The position numbers and the translations under genes were made by a program. DNA of 64,000 bases from Microvirga terrestris (GTDB taxonomy: Bacteria > Pseudomonadota > Alphaproteobacteria > Rhizobiales > Beijerinckiaceae): positions 62,001-126,000 of the forward strand of contig NZ_JADQDN010000003.1 in the NCBI RefSeq assembly GCF_015694425.1, read 5' to 3'. The notes beneath the pieces are model-generated. The model saw nothing but the letters and a program-made list of their open reading frames with translations, did not search any database and was not told the DNA's origin. Of the stretch, positions 9,394 through 17,177 are shown one piece after another; position 1 is the first letter of the stretch; each line of letters begins with the position of its first letter.

Positions 9394-9801
9394 TCAGACG
9401 GCGCCGCTCTTCTGCGGTCGCTTGGCCATTACCTCCTGCAGGGCCGCGATCAGGTCGTCCGGCATGATGGGCTTGTGCAGGAACTTGGCGTTGGGCGGCA
9501 GGTCGCCCGGGCCCGGGCCGGTTTTGCCGGAAATCACCAGGACGGCGACCTCCGGCCAGCCCTGCCGGACTAGGCGGGCGAACTCGAACCCGTCCATAGA
9601 GCCCGGCATGTCCACGTCGGTCAGGATGGCGTCGATCTCGGGCCGGGACTTCAGGAGCTCGAATGCCTCATCGGCGTCCTGGGCCTCGACAACCCAGAAC
9701 TCGGATTCTTTCAGAATATCGACCTGGGTAAGACGAACGAGAGGCTCGTCCTCGACGAGCAGGACGACAGGCTGGTTCACGATGCGGCGGTGCGGTTTCA
9801 T
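9394..9801 (-). CDS. Single-domain response regulator (receiver only)
   Basis: This 135-aa protein is a lone phosphoryl receiver with no output domain. Acidic pocket LLVEDEPLVR, phosphoacceptor Asp in LTDVDMPGSMDGFE, switch Ser in LVISGK and Lys in FLHKPI are all present. It is the first of four orphan receivers within 2 kb, with no histidine kinase gene beside them. It probably passes phosphate within a phosphorelay or acts by protein contact. The nearest signalling gene, an mcp, is 1.7 kb away, so a chemotaxis role is only possible. Confidence 0.88.
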   Translation of the reverse strand: MKPHRRIVNQPVVLLVEDEPLVRLTQVDILKESEFWVVEAQDADEAFELLKSRPEIDAILTDVDMPGSMDGFEFARLVRQGWPEVAVLVISGKTGPGPGDLPPNAKFLHKPIMPDDLIAALQEVMAKRPQKSGAV

Positions 9802-9893
9802 CCAGCATAAAACGGCAAAGATTTTATCCGGTTCCCAACCGTCAAGCAGCCGTGATTCTGCGGCGCAGCGGCTCGCTGGGACCGCACGAGGCT

Positions 9894-10316
9894 CTAGAAG
9901 CGCTTTGCCGTGGCCTTCAGCTGCTTGATTCGGTCCACAACCTCCTGCGTGTGATACGGCTTTTTCATCAGGGGACCGGCCTCGCAGAGGGTTCCGGCGA
10001 TGTCGGCCGACCGCTCCGCCCCGGAGGTGAGAATAACCTGTGTCTCGGGCATGTTGGAACGGACCCAGCGGGCGAGCCCGAAGCCATCCATCTCTCCCGG
10101 CATCTCGACATCGCTGAACACGATGTCGATGGAGACCTCAGGCGCCTGGAGGATCAGGATCGCCTCCTCGGCGCTGACGGCCTCATGGACCCGATAGCCG
10201 CATTCGCGCAGGTACTCGGCAACCACGAGCCGGATGAGGACCTCATCCTCGACGACGAGGATGGTCTGGAGGGGGGTGTCGGCCTCGGCCGAGAGGTGGG
10301 TCGATGACGTGCTCAC
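9894..10316 (-). CDS. Single-domain response regulator (receiver only)
   Basis: This 140-aa lone receiver has acidic pocket ILVVEDEVLIR, phosphoacceptor Asp in FSDVEMPGEMDGF, switch Thr in VILTSGAE and Lys in LMKKPYH, all intact. It is similar to the flanking receivers, so the cluster probably arose by duplication. It is transcribed in the same direction as the receivers on either side. No output domain and no cognate kinase are visible. Confidence 0.88.
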   Translation of the reverse strand: MSTSSTHLSAEADTPLQTILVVEDEVLIRLVVAEYLRECGYRVHEAVSAEEAILILQAPEVSIDIVFSDVEMPGEMDGFGLARWVRSNMPETQVILTSGAERSADIAGTLCEAGPLMKKPYHTQEVVDRIKQLKATAKRF

Positions 10317-10355
10317 GCAGAGCTAACCGTCGAGCTTTTGCCTTTGTTCCGGCGG

Positions 10356-10802
10356 TCAAGCTTGCGGAGGCCGCGGCCAGTTCAGGCTTCGCGCGGCAAG
10401 GGCCGCGACCTCGGCGGCCTGGTAAGGCTTGCGGACATATGGTCCAAGGCCATCCGGCCTATCTGTCTCCCCGGACGTGACGATCATCTTCATCGGGGCC
10501 GGCCTCTCGCGAACGTAATGAGCCACGTCCCAGCCGCTGCCGGGGACCGGCAGGTCGAGAGCCAGGATCAGAAGATCGACGGGGACCGCATCGAGCACGG
10601 TCAGGGCCTCCGGTGCGGAGCCGGCCTCCAGCACCTTGAACCCCCAGGCCCGCAGCTCGTCGCTGACGCGATACCGGATCCGGACATCCCCTTCGACAAC
10701 AAGGATCGTCGGCGGGGTCCGGCGTGGAAGAACCGTAACGGATGCAGCACTCATTCTTGCCCCAGACGCATACAACTGGCGGACAACGTAGTGGTGACCC
10801 AT
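10356..10802 (-). CDS. Degenerate single-domain receiver lacking the phosphoacceptor Asp
   Basis: This 148-aa receiver-fold protein aligns with its neighbours, but where they read SDVEMP it reads ALDLP (segment LLILALDLPVPG), so the phosphorylated Asp position is Ala. The acidic pocket is also altered (VVEGDVRIR instead of VVEDE). The switch Thr (MIVTSGE) and Lys (YVRKPY) remain. It is probably a pseudo-receiver that works without phosphorylation, for example by binding partners of its paralogues (inference). The start at 10802 is chosen for its AGGAG ribosome site; the frame is open further to 10874. Confidence 0.8.
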   Translation of the reverse strand: MGHHYVVRQLYASGARMSAASVTVLPRRTPPTILVVEGDVRIRYRVSDELRAWGFKVLEAGSAPEALTVLDAVPVDLLILALDLPVPGSGWDVAHYVRERPAPMKMIVTSGETDRPDGLGPYVRKPYQAAEVAALAARSLNWPRPPQA

Positions 10803-10873
10803 GGGTTCTCCTGCGCCGTGCGTTAAGTCACCACGCGGGAAGGGCTGGCTCTCGTAAGTGGAACCGTCTATCA

Positions 10874-11374
10874 ATGGCCACGTTTGCCAACTGCCCTGTC
10901 CTCTGTCCCCTCGGTCCCGTGTCCCACCCGCATCCCATAGGTGTCGTTCTCCTGGTCGAAGACGAACCGCTGGTGCGGCTCGTCACGGCCGACATCCTGC
11001 TGGAGGCGAACTTCCGGGTCATCGAGGCCGGCGACGCCGCGGAGGCCCTGCGGGTCCTGAAAGCCGAGGTCGCGGTCGACGTGGTGCTTTCGGACGTGGA
11101 GATGCCGCCCGGCATGAACGGCTTCGAGCTGGTCGGCCACGTGCACCGGGACTGGCCCGGGGTGGAGATCATCGTCTCCTCGGGCCGCGAATGGCCGAAA
11201 GAGAATGATCTGCCGCCAGGAGCGGTCTTTCTCCCCAAGCCCTACCTGAATGCCACCCTCGTGTCCTATGTTCAGGAGGCTGCGAGAAAGGCCCATGAGG
11301 CGCGCCGGCTCAGGCGCGACGCCGGCGCCGCAGGCGGCAGCGCTCCGGCCGAGGACATCTCCAAGACGGCCTGA
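10874..11374 (+). CDS. Single-domain response regulator (receiver only)
   Basis: This 166-aa receiver lies on the opposite strand to its three paralogues. Pocket LLVEDEPLVR, phosphoacceptor Asp in LSDVEMPPGMNGFE, switch Ser in IIVSSGRE and Lys in FLPKPYL are intact. The last ~35 residues are a charged, Ala-rich tail with no known domain. The start ATG at 10874 is the first that excludes sequence overlapping the divergent gene, although its ribosome site is weak. It is divergent from the degenerate receiver, with a 71-bp gap that must hold both promoters. Confidence 0.85.
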   Translation: MATFANCPVLCPLGPVSHPHPIGVVLLVEDEPLVRLVTADILLEANFRVIEAGDAAEALRVLKAEVAVDVVLSDVEMPPGMNGFELVGHVHRDWPGVEIIVSSGREWPKENDLPPGAVFLPKPYLNATLVSYVQEAARKAHEARRLRRDAGAAGGSAPAEDISKTA

Positions 11375-11400
11375 GGCTTCTGATGAAGATGCCGGCATGA

Positions 11401-11427
11401 AAAAGCGCAGCCGAAGCTGCGCCTTTT
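11401..11427. terminator. Bidirectional Rho-independent terminator
   Basis: A perfect 7-bp stem (GCGCAGC / GCTGCGC) with a CGAA tetraloop is flanked by AAAA on the left and a T-run on the right. It lies between the convergent receiver and mcp genes and can stop both. Confidence 0.85.
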
Positions 11428-11462
11428 GATTCGCATGGTCGATGTGGGTCGAGCCGGCAGCG

Positions 11463-13133
11463 TCACGCCGCCCGGACACCCTGCAGGAAGCCTTCGACCT
11501 CCCGGGTCAGGGCTGACGAATTGGTCGACAGCTCCCCGGCCGCCGCCAGAACCTGGGAGGCCGCCGACCCGGCATGGGTGGCCGCCCCCTGGACCTGGAC
11601 GATGCTCTGGGTCACCTCCTGGGTGCCGCGGGCAGCCTCGCTGACATTGCGGGCGATCTCCTGCGTGGCCGCCTGCTGCTCCTCGACCGCAGCCGCCACG
11701 TTGGTGGCGATCTGGTGCACCTCCTCGATGGTGAGGCCGATCTCGCGGATGGCATCCACGGCGCCATTGGTGGATTGCTGAATCTGGTTGATGTGCGAGG
11801 TGATGTCCTCGGTCGCCCGCGAGGTCTGGTTCGCCAGCTCCTTCACCTCGGCGGCCACTACGGCGAAGCCCTTGCCGGCCTCCCCTGCACGGGCCGCCTC
11901 GATGGTGGCATTGAGCGCCAGCAGGTTGGTCTGACTCGCGATGCTGTTGATGAGGGCGACCACCTCGCCGATCTTCTGCGCGCCGTCCGCGAGCGTCTCC
12001 ACGAGCTCGTTGGTCTTGCGCGCATTCTGCACGGCACGAGCTGCGGCAGCGGAGGTTTGCGACACCTGCGTGCCGATCTCGTTGGACGATGCGGCGAGCT
12101 CCTCCGTGGCGGCGGCCACGGCCTGCACGTTGCTGGAGGTCTGCTCGGCCGCAGCCGCCACCGCGTTCGACTGCTGGTTCGTCTGCTGGGCGGTGGAGGC
12201 CATCGAGCGGGCCGTGGACTCCATCTGCTGAGCGGCAACCGAGAGGTGCTGGACGAGACCGCCTACGCTGCCTTCGAAATTCTGCGCGAGTTCCATCATC
12301 TCGATCCTGCGGCGCTCGGCGGACTGCTTCTCGGATTCCGTCTGCTGGCGCCGCAGCCCGTCCGCTTCCTGCATGGTGCCGGCGAAAACCTGCGTGGCCT
12401 TCCAGATGTCCCCGATCTCGTCGTTGCCGGCCTTTGCTTTCGGCAGATTGTAGTCGCCGGAGGCCAGCTTTTGGATCGCCTCGGCGACGACCTTCAGCGG
12501 CCGGGCGATCTGCCTGTGACCGATCAGCCAGCCGATCAGGAGCGCCAGGATCGTGCCGCCGAGCGCAATGGAAACGAGCAGGGTGAGGCGCTCGCTGTAG
12601 AGCTCAGCCGAATAGCGATCCACTGCTGCGATTTCTTCGCTGCCCTTCTTGGTCAAAGCGTCGATGCTGACCTGGAAAGCCTTTCTGTTGGCGCGGTTGG
12701 CGTCATTGTTGCCCTGGGCATTGGCGGCCTCGGGCGACACCTCGGCACCGAGGCGCACAGTCTCGGATCGGAACGTCTTGAACGCAGCGGCGTCCTTGAC
12801 CACCGCATCGAACAGCGCTTTGTGCGAGTCCGGGACGATCGGCGTCCATTCCTTCAGAAGCGTGTCGATCTCGTTCAAGCTCACGACCAAGCCGTCGCCG
12901 AACTTGCGTGCATCGGCCGTCGTCTTCGAGGCATAGATGCCGCGCGCTTCCATGACCACATGCGTCACCAGCCGGTTCAGGCGCTCGCCATATAGAGCGC
13001 GCGTGGCGGCGAGCCGCACGTCGTCGACGGCCTGATTGTAGGTCTGCAGGGTGCTGATGCCGACGGCGGCGATGACCACCGCAACCAAGCTCAAGGCAGC
13101 GACGAGCGCAAATATCTTCGTTCTGATCTTCAT
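11463..13133 (-). CDS. Methyl-accepting chemotaxis protein
   Basis: This 556-aa transmembrane chemoreceptor has a short basic N-terminus, TM1 (about 7-28), a ~150-residue periplasmic sensor region, TM2 (about 184-205), HAMP (about 206-260) and a cytoplasmic signalling hairpin. The hairpin tip is readable ([20 protein letters not shown], 398-417), with the usual Ala/Gln/Glu-rich methylation helices. There is no C-terminal CheR/CheB-tethering pentapeptide. The start at 13133 has GGGGGA upstream; the frame is open to 13235 but the extension is not membrane-like. Its upstream region carries one copy of the 16-bp element shared with flagellar operons. The ligand is unknown. Confidence 0.93.
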   Translation of the reverse strand: MKIRTKIFALVAALSLVAVVIAAVGISTLQTYNQAVDDVRLAATRALYGERLNRLVTHVVMEARGIYASKTTADARKFGDGLVVSLNEIDTLLKEWTPIVPDSHKALFDAVVKDAAAFKTFRSETVRLGAEVSPEAANAQGNNDANRANRKAFQVSIDALTKKGSEEIAAVDRYSAELYSERLTLLVSIALGGTILALLIGWLIGHRQIARPLKVVAEAIQKLASGDYNLPKAKAGNDEIGDIWKATQVFAGTMQEADGLRRQQTESEKQSAERRRIEMMELAQNFEGSVGGLVQHLSVAAQQMESTARSMASTAQQTNQQSNAVAAAAEQTSSNVQAVAAATEELAASSNEIGTQVSQTSAAAARAVQNARKTNELVETLADGAQKIGEVVALINSIASQTNLLALNATIEAARAGEAGKGFAVVAAEVKELANQTSRATEDITSHINQIQQSTNGAVDAIREIGLTIEEVHQIATNVAAAVEEQQAATQEIARNVSEAARGTQEVTQSIVQVQGAATHAGSAASQVLAAAGELSTNSSALTREVEGFLQGVRAA

Positions 13134-13193
13134 GCATCCCCCAGAGATCTTGATCAGCAAAATCGCTTGAATCCAGGTTGCAGTATTCACGGG

Positions 13194-13209
13194 ACGCTTG
13201 TGCGGGGCT
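13194..13209 (-). promoter_or_regulatory. Shared motility element, copy upstream of mcp
   Basis: On the minus strand this reads AGCCCCGCACAAGCGT, one base different from the copy before flgE. It ends 60 bases before the mcp start codon. The flank GAGCAA on its 5' side is also shared with the flgF and fliF copies. It is probably a regulator site or promoter element; no known regulator is assigned. Confidence 0.55.
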
Positions 13210-13319
13210 TGCTCTGTCATGCCTGAGTTTTTCAACAGGCTTTCTTTGCGGCAGGTGACGGATTGTTAAGCATAACCTCATAGGAATGATTGCAGTCGAT
13301 TCTTATTGCGGCGGTTTCC

Positions 13320-13922
13320 ATGGGCGTACGGTTCGATAAAGTATTGGAGCAGGTGGCCAGGGCGGGACAGCCCGGGCGCGGAGCCGCCGTCGAGACCCGG
13401 GAACGGAAAGTGCGGCGCCTGGAGGATCTGATCCGGGCCCGCGAGGTGGTAGGCGACCGCATCGTCATGTGCCTCGGACTGGCGCTCACCCTTTCGGCTG
13501 TCGCGCTCCCGGTTTACGCGGTCTATCTCAGCGACGGCTATGCCTATCTGCAGAGCACAGGAAACGGCCTGCTGATGAGCAAGGGCGCGGATGCCAGGCA
13601 GGCGCGTGCGCCTGACCTCAGCCCGGCGACAACGGGCTCGTTGAATAAGCAGAAGATTGCGGAATCCGTCGCGGAGGCCAAAGCCGACAAGGCAACCCTC
13701 GCCATCGACCGTCAGAGTCAGTTTCAACGCTATGTGATCCACAGGGCAACAAGCGAGTCTGCCCTGATCGAAGGGCCGGAAGGGGTCTGGTGGGTCACGC
13801 CGGGAATGACGCTTCCCGGCATTGGCCAGATCATCTCGATCGAGCGCTCCGACAATGGCTGGGTCGTTCTGACATCCGAGACGATGATCAGCCAGCGGCC
13901 GACCTCGAAGGTCGCGAGCTAA
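13320..13922 (+). CDS. Single-pass membrane protein of unknown function
   Basis: I do not recognise this 200-aa protein. It has a charged cytoplasmic N-terminal region of ~45 residues (Arg-rich, possible short helix), one membrane segment (about 47-69, IVMCLGLALTLSAVALPVYA) and a ~130-residue outer part. That part ends in a compact domain with WWVTPGMTLPGIGQIISIER, which resembles the small beta domains of pilus or secretion accessory proteins (weak impression). An in-frame TTG at 13290 exists; the ATG at 13320 is preferred. It is divergent from mcp and followed by a strong hairpin. Confidence 0.7.
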   Translation: MGVRFDKVLEQVARAGQPGRGAAVETRERKVRRLEDLIRAREVVGDRIVMCLGLALTLSAVALPVYAVYLSDGYAYLQSTGNGLLMSKGADARQARAPDLSPATTGSLNKQKIAESVAEAKADKATLAIDRQSQFQRYVIHRATSESALIEGPEGVWWVTPGMTLPGIGQIISIERSDNGWVVLTSETMISQRPTSKVAS

Positions 13923-13935
13923 GAATTCTTCTCGT

Positions 13936-13964
13936 CCGCGTGAGCGCGGCTCGCGCTCACGCGG
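13936..13964. terminator. Hairpin between convergent genes
   Basis: A perfect 13-bp stem (CCGCGTGAGCGCG / CGCGCTCACGCGG) with a three-base loop lies between two convergent genes. It lacks a T-run, so it may act as a Rho-aided or 3'-end-protecting structure instead of a classical terminator. Confidence 0.6.
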
Positions 13965-13980
13965 CGCTTCACAATACTGC

Positions 13981-14640
13981 TTACTTGGTGGCCGTGACCA
14001 GCGGCGCAGCCTGATTGCCGAGCCACACCCAGGACTTACCGTCAGAGCCTTCCCGCTTCACATAGCGATAGCCGGTCTCCTGCCAGGACAGAACTGTCGC
14101 ACGCTTGTTGTCGAGGATATAGTCGCCGCGATCGGTGCGCGCCATCAGCACCGCATGACCGGCGCCGAGCTCGTCGATCACCACCGTCATCCGCAGAGCC
14201 CTTCGCGGCAGGCCAGCCTGGATGAGCATGCGGCGCTTCAGGATCTGAATGTCCTCACAATCGCCCAATCCGTCATCCGGGTAATCCCAGCGATCCGCCA
14301 CACCCCAATGGTCCTGATCCGTGACCGGCAGAATTGTGGCGTTTACACGCTCGTTGACGTCGCCGAGAAGCCTCCACGTCTCCTGGTCGAGCGCGATGAC
14401 GGCCGCTTCGGAAGGATCGAACGTGCACTCGTCAGGCATCTGCTTGCAGAATGCGAGCCAGGCCGGCGTCGGCCCAGCCTGTCCGGACGACAGGATGGCG
14501 GCATTGATCCCCGGCAGATTCATCTGCGGGAGCGCATGAGCCGTATTCACCGCAGCAACAGCCGACAGGATCGCGGCACCCATTCCTGCGGCGGCGAGTA
14601 GCCGCCTTCCTGCCTGCTTTAAGAAACCGGTCCTGTTCAT
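13981..14640 (-). CDS. Bacterial transglutaminase-like cysteine proteinase (BTLCP)
   Basis: This 219-aa exported protein has a signal peptide (cleavage after AHA, about residue 36) and a transglutaminase-like cysteine peptidase domain. The catalytic triad can be placed at Cys128 (GLGDCEDIQ), His162 (GAGHAVLMA) and Asp177 (YILDN). Members of this proteobacterial family are periplasmic peptidases; the best studied, LapG, cleaves an adhesin under c-di-GMP control. No lapD or large adhesin gene is in the window, so the target here is unknown. Confidence 0.88.
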   Translation of the reverse strand: MNRTGFLKQAGRRLLAAAGMGAAILSAVAAVNTAHALPQMNLPGINAAILSSGQAGPTPAWLAFCKQMPDECTFDPSEAAVIALDQETWRLLGDVNERVNATILPVTDQDHWGVADRWDYPDDGLGDCEDIQILKRRMLIQAGLPRRALRMTVVIDELGAGHAVLMARTDRGDYILDNKRATVLSWQETGYRYVKREGSDGKSWVWLGNQAAPLVTATK

Positions 14641-15275
14641 GCCCCCGCACCCATCCGCTTCTTTTCATCAAAGCTGTCAGCAGCACGGGATCTGCGCAAG
14701 CGCGATTCTGAGTAAGATGTCAGAACGATGTCGCAGTGTTGACTTCAAGCAACAGAACGAGGAACCGATCTTGTGCTAAGCGCCGATACTCTTCAAATGA
14801 AGAGGAGCGCAGCCAATGACTCTCTCGGCTGCAATAACGTCTTAGCCCGAAAGAAATGCCCCGATTTCGCCGAGCGATGCCGCCCATCGGCATCTTCTCC
14901 TGCCGCTCTTGCCAGGTCATTTTCAGTAACGACGCAGAAACCCGCTCTGGCTCCTCGCCCAGGTCCTGGCTCGTTGTGATGAAGCCATGAGGCGGATGGT
15001 CGGCGTGCCCACGAGGCCGATCAGCGACCCGGCGATAACCGGCACCAGAATGATACTCATCCCATCTCCCCAAACATCCGACAGCACTGTCGTTCCAGGG
15101 CTCATCATGGGTCGGCAGCCTTGTGCGAAACTGGTCCCAATATGGCAGGTTCAGTTCGCGCGAAAGGCAGCATGCGAAGCCAATGCCGTCTTTACCAAAA
15201 GGCGCGAAGGTTCACGGCATTGATCGAAGTGCCGGAATTTCCATGATACATTCTGCAGATTACCGGGAGGCCTGC
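14641..15275. other. 635-bp region without a confident gene
   Basis: It must hold the promoter of the cysteine proteinase gene (left) and of the small lipoprotein gene (right). Apart from one doubtful small frame (14923-15060) I see no convincing coding sequence. A short hairpin (CTCTTCA / TGAAGAG, 14789-14804) and an imperfect copy of the motility element (near 15119-15134, arms broken) are present, neither of clear meaning. Confidence 0.5.
14923..15060 (-). CDS. Possible 45-aa membrane peptide
   Basis: The ATG at 15060 follows GGGGAGATGGG. The peptide begins with a hydrophobic stretch (MSIILVPVIAGSLIGLVGTP) and ends in a basic tail. The good ribosome site and membrane-type N-terminus are the only support. 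There is no family match from memory, and it could be chance. Confidence 0.25.
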   Translation of the reverse strand: MSIILVPVIAGSLIGLVGTPTIRLMASSQRARTWARSQSGFLRRY

Positions 15276-15647
15276 TTGAGACCCATTTTCGCCTTGCTTG
15301 CGATCGCTGTCAGTGCCGGCGGTTGCACGACGGCCCCTTATGAGGCGGCCGAGATGTCCTGCTCGGACTACATCGGAAAGCCGATCTCATCGCGCATCGC
15401 AGCTTACGGACCGCCGACATCGGTGTATCGCATCAACACCAGTCAGGTCGGCTATGTCTTCAGGACGAAGACAACCGCCCATGTGGGCGGCGAGCCTTTC
15501 TACACCGTGAACTACCTGACGGGAGCGGACAAGCACCACACGCCTGTGCGCAAGATCACGCGGGTGTGCCATGGCGTATACGTGGTTCATGCCCCAACGG
15601 ATACGATGCCGATGTCCGAGCGGATCATCGTGGACGTTATGCCCTGA
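15276..15647 (+). CDS. Small putative lipoprotein of unknown function
   Basis: With the TTG at 15276, preceded by GGGAGG five bases upstream, the product is 123 aa and begins with a short signal sequence ending in VSAGGC, so Cys17 could be lipidated. An in-frame ATG at 15243 would add 11 residues but has a poor ribosome site. The mature part has paired cysteines and segments SSRIAAYGPPTSVYRI and YVFRTKTTAHVGG, resembling small outer-membrane-assembly-type lipoproteins in general form only. Function unknown. Confidence 0.7.
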   Translation: MRPIFALLAIAVSAGGCTTAPYEAAEMSCSDYIGKPISSRIAAYGPPTSVYRINTSQVGYVFRTKTTAHVGGEPFYTVNYLTGADKHHTPVRKITRVCHGVYVVHAPTDTMPMSERIIVDVMP

Positions 15648-15680
15648 ATCGAAGCTGCCGCACAATGCGCAGCCTTGACG

Positions 15681-16469
15681 TCAGAACCCGCCGGGGCGGA
15701 GCTTGGCGATGCTCATCATCAGGTCCATGCTGAAGCCTTCCTGAACCGATGACGGATCGAAGAGCAGTGCGACTGGCGAAACACTGGCTGTGCTGGCATT
15801 GGTCACGTCCCACATGGCATTGAAGCGCTGGATCAGCTTGTCGACCTTCTTGGGGTCCTGCAGATCCTTGATGTTGATGTGTTTCTCAAGGTTTCGGACC
15901 TGAATGTCGAGATCCGCCTTGGAGGCATTCTGCGGAATATTGAAGGTGGTTTGCACGAACTTGAGCAATGCCTTATCAGCCAGCAATCCCATGGTGGTTT
16001 TTACCGACGAGGCCTTGCGCTTGAAATACATGGCGAGCTGAACACCCTGATTCTGCTCGCCCTCCTTCTTCTCGAGAGCATTCTCAACGTATTTCTGCAC
16101 CGCCTCAGTTGTTGCGCTGGCAGCGGATGTCGCATTGCTTCCATTCACCCTGAAATCGAACGCTTTGGCGAACTCCTTGTAGAGCGGGTTCGACATCTTG
16201 TTCGCCATGCTCAAGGGATTGACCACGCCTTCCTGAAGGATCTTCTTCATCATGCCCTTGGCGTATGCCATATCCTCCAGGCCATAGGCCTTCATGGCAA
16301 ACTTGAAGATGCGATCATTCTTGATGAAGTCCTCGATCGTCTTGATGGTTTTGATATTGGCCCGGTAATATTCGATCTCGCGCTTCGTCGCCGGATCCTT
16401 CTCGATCAGAGCCTTGGTTCGCGCCAAGTCCTTAGTGACGATCTGATAGCGTGTCGATGTGCTGATCAT
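15681..16469 (-). CDS. DUF1217-family flagellar-locus protein
   Basis: This 262-aa, mostly helical and lysine-rich protein begins MISTSTRYQIVTKDLARTKA and carries the family-type block DRIFKFAMKAYGLEDMAYAK, then NKMSNPLYKEFAKAF. Proteins of this family (DUF1217) are found in alphaproteobacterial flagellar gene clusters, here close to flagellin. There is no signal peptide or membrane segment. Its precise role in the flagellum is not established; export or filament assembly assistance is a guess from position. Confidence 0.8.
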   Translation of the reverse strand: MISTSTRYQIVTKDLARTKALIEKDPATKREIEYYRANIKTIKTIEDFIKNDRIFKFAMKAYGLEDMAYAKGMMKKILQEGVVNPLSMANKMSNPLYKEFAKAFDFRVNGSNATSAASATTEAVQKYVENALEKKEGEQNQGVQLAMYFKRKASSVKTTMGLLADKALLKFVQTTFNIPQNASKADLDIQVRNLEKHINIKDLQDPKKVDKLIQRFNAMWDVTNASTASVSPVALLFDPSSVQEGFSMDLMMSIAKLRPGGF

Positions 16470-16518
16470 GGCCTACCCTTTCGTCCGTGGAGCATGCTGT
16501 ACCTCAAGGATAGAAGCC

Positions 16519-17103
16519 TCAACGGTCGCTTTTGCCCAGGATATCGTCGCAGTCTTTCCTGAACCTGTCCGCGACGTTTCCAGTATCTCTTGGATCCAGT
16601 CGGAACTCGTATTGCTGCGTCTCGTAGCGATAATTCGACAGCTCGACGGTCAGGCTTTCCGCTCCGGCGAGCTTATCAACGAAGTCTCGCACCTGAGCAG
16701 GATCGGGCATCTGGCCATGCCGGTCTCGGTAGATCCAGTGCCCCACCTCCGGGCCGTTGTTATCGAACCAATAGACCGTGCTTCTTCCGCCAGGATCGCT
16801 CCGGCCCAGGAACTGCTTCTGCGCAACAGCAACACTTGTGAAGGGCACCGGCGCCTGATCGGCGTCGGAAGCAAAGCGCTGGCACGTGAGCCAAAGCAAG
16901 GAGCCGTTCTTTCCCCGCAACCGGGCAAAAGCAGCCTGGGGCTGACCCTCTTCATCCTGCCTCAACACGTAGTCCCAGGGGCCGAACCAGGTCGCCAGTC
17001 CGAGACTCTCACCGGAAAAAGCCGTTGCGGCAATGCCGACCGTCAGCCCTGCAGCCAGGGGCTTGAAATGAAAAACAAAGCGAAATGATCGAATGAATGA
17101 CAT
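16519..17103 (-). CDS. Exported protein of unknown function (IalB/VasI-like C-terminal region)
   Basis: This 194-aa protein has an N-terminal signal sequence (hydrophobic region about 13-30, ending near FSGES). The mature part has two cysteines (WLTCQRF and FRKDC) that may form a disulphide. The pattern LTVELSNYRYETQQYEFRLD followed by a final cysteine recalls the small beta-sandwich exported proteins of the IalB/VasI type, a weak family assignment. It lies directly after the flagellin terminator and has its own ribosome site (GAAGAG). Confidence 0.65.
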   Translation of the reverse strand: MSFIRSFRFVFHFKPLAAGLTVGIAATAFSGESLGLATWFGPWDYVLRQDEEGQPQAAFARLRGKNGSLLWLTCQRFASDADQAPVPFTSVAVAQKQFLGRSDPGGRSTVYWFDNNGPEVGHWIYRDRHGQMPDPAQVRDFVDKLAGAESLTVELSNYRYETQQYEFRLDPRDTGNVADRFRKDCDDILGKSDR

Positions 17104-17125
17104 CTTACGCTCTTCTCAAACGAAA

Positions 17126-17155
17126 GGAGCCCCGCCTTTCTCAAGGCGAGGCTCC
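17126..17155. terminator. Flagellin transcription terminator
   Basis: A long stem with one mismatch (left arm 17126-17138, right arm 17143-17155) and a four-base loop. On the minus strand it is followed by TTTCGTTT, right for ending the flagellin transcript 23 bases after its stop codon. Confidence 0.8.
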
Positions 17156-17177
17156 CTTCAGGCTGATACTAAATCTC

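Noticed and set aside
11574..12995. 473-aa rightward open frame over the mcp gene
   Set aside because: Antisense shadow of the chemoreceptor; His/Leu/Gly-rich low-complexity product with no recognisable motif.
15119..15134. AGCCTTGTGCGAAACT resembling the shared motility element
   Set aside because: The right arm is broken (GAAACT in place of GAGGCT) and no motility gene starts leftward nearby.
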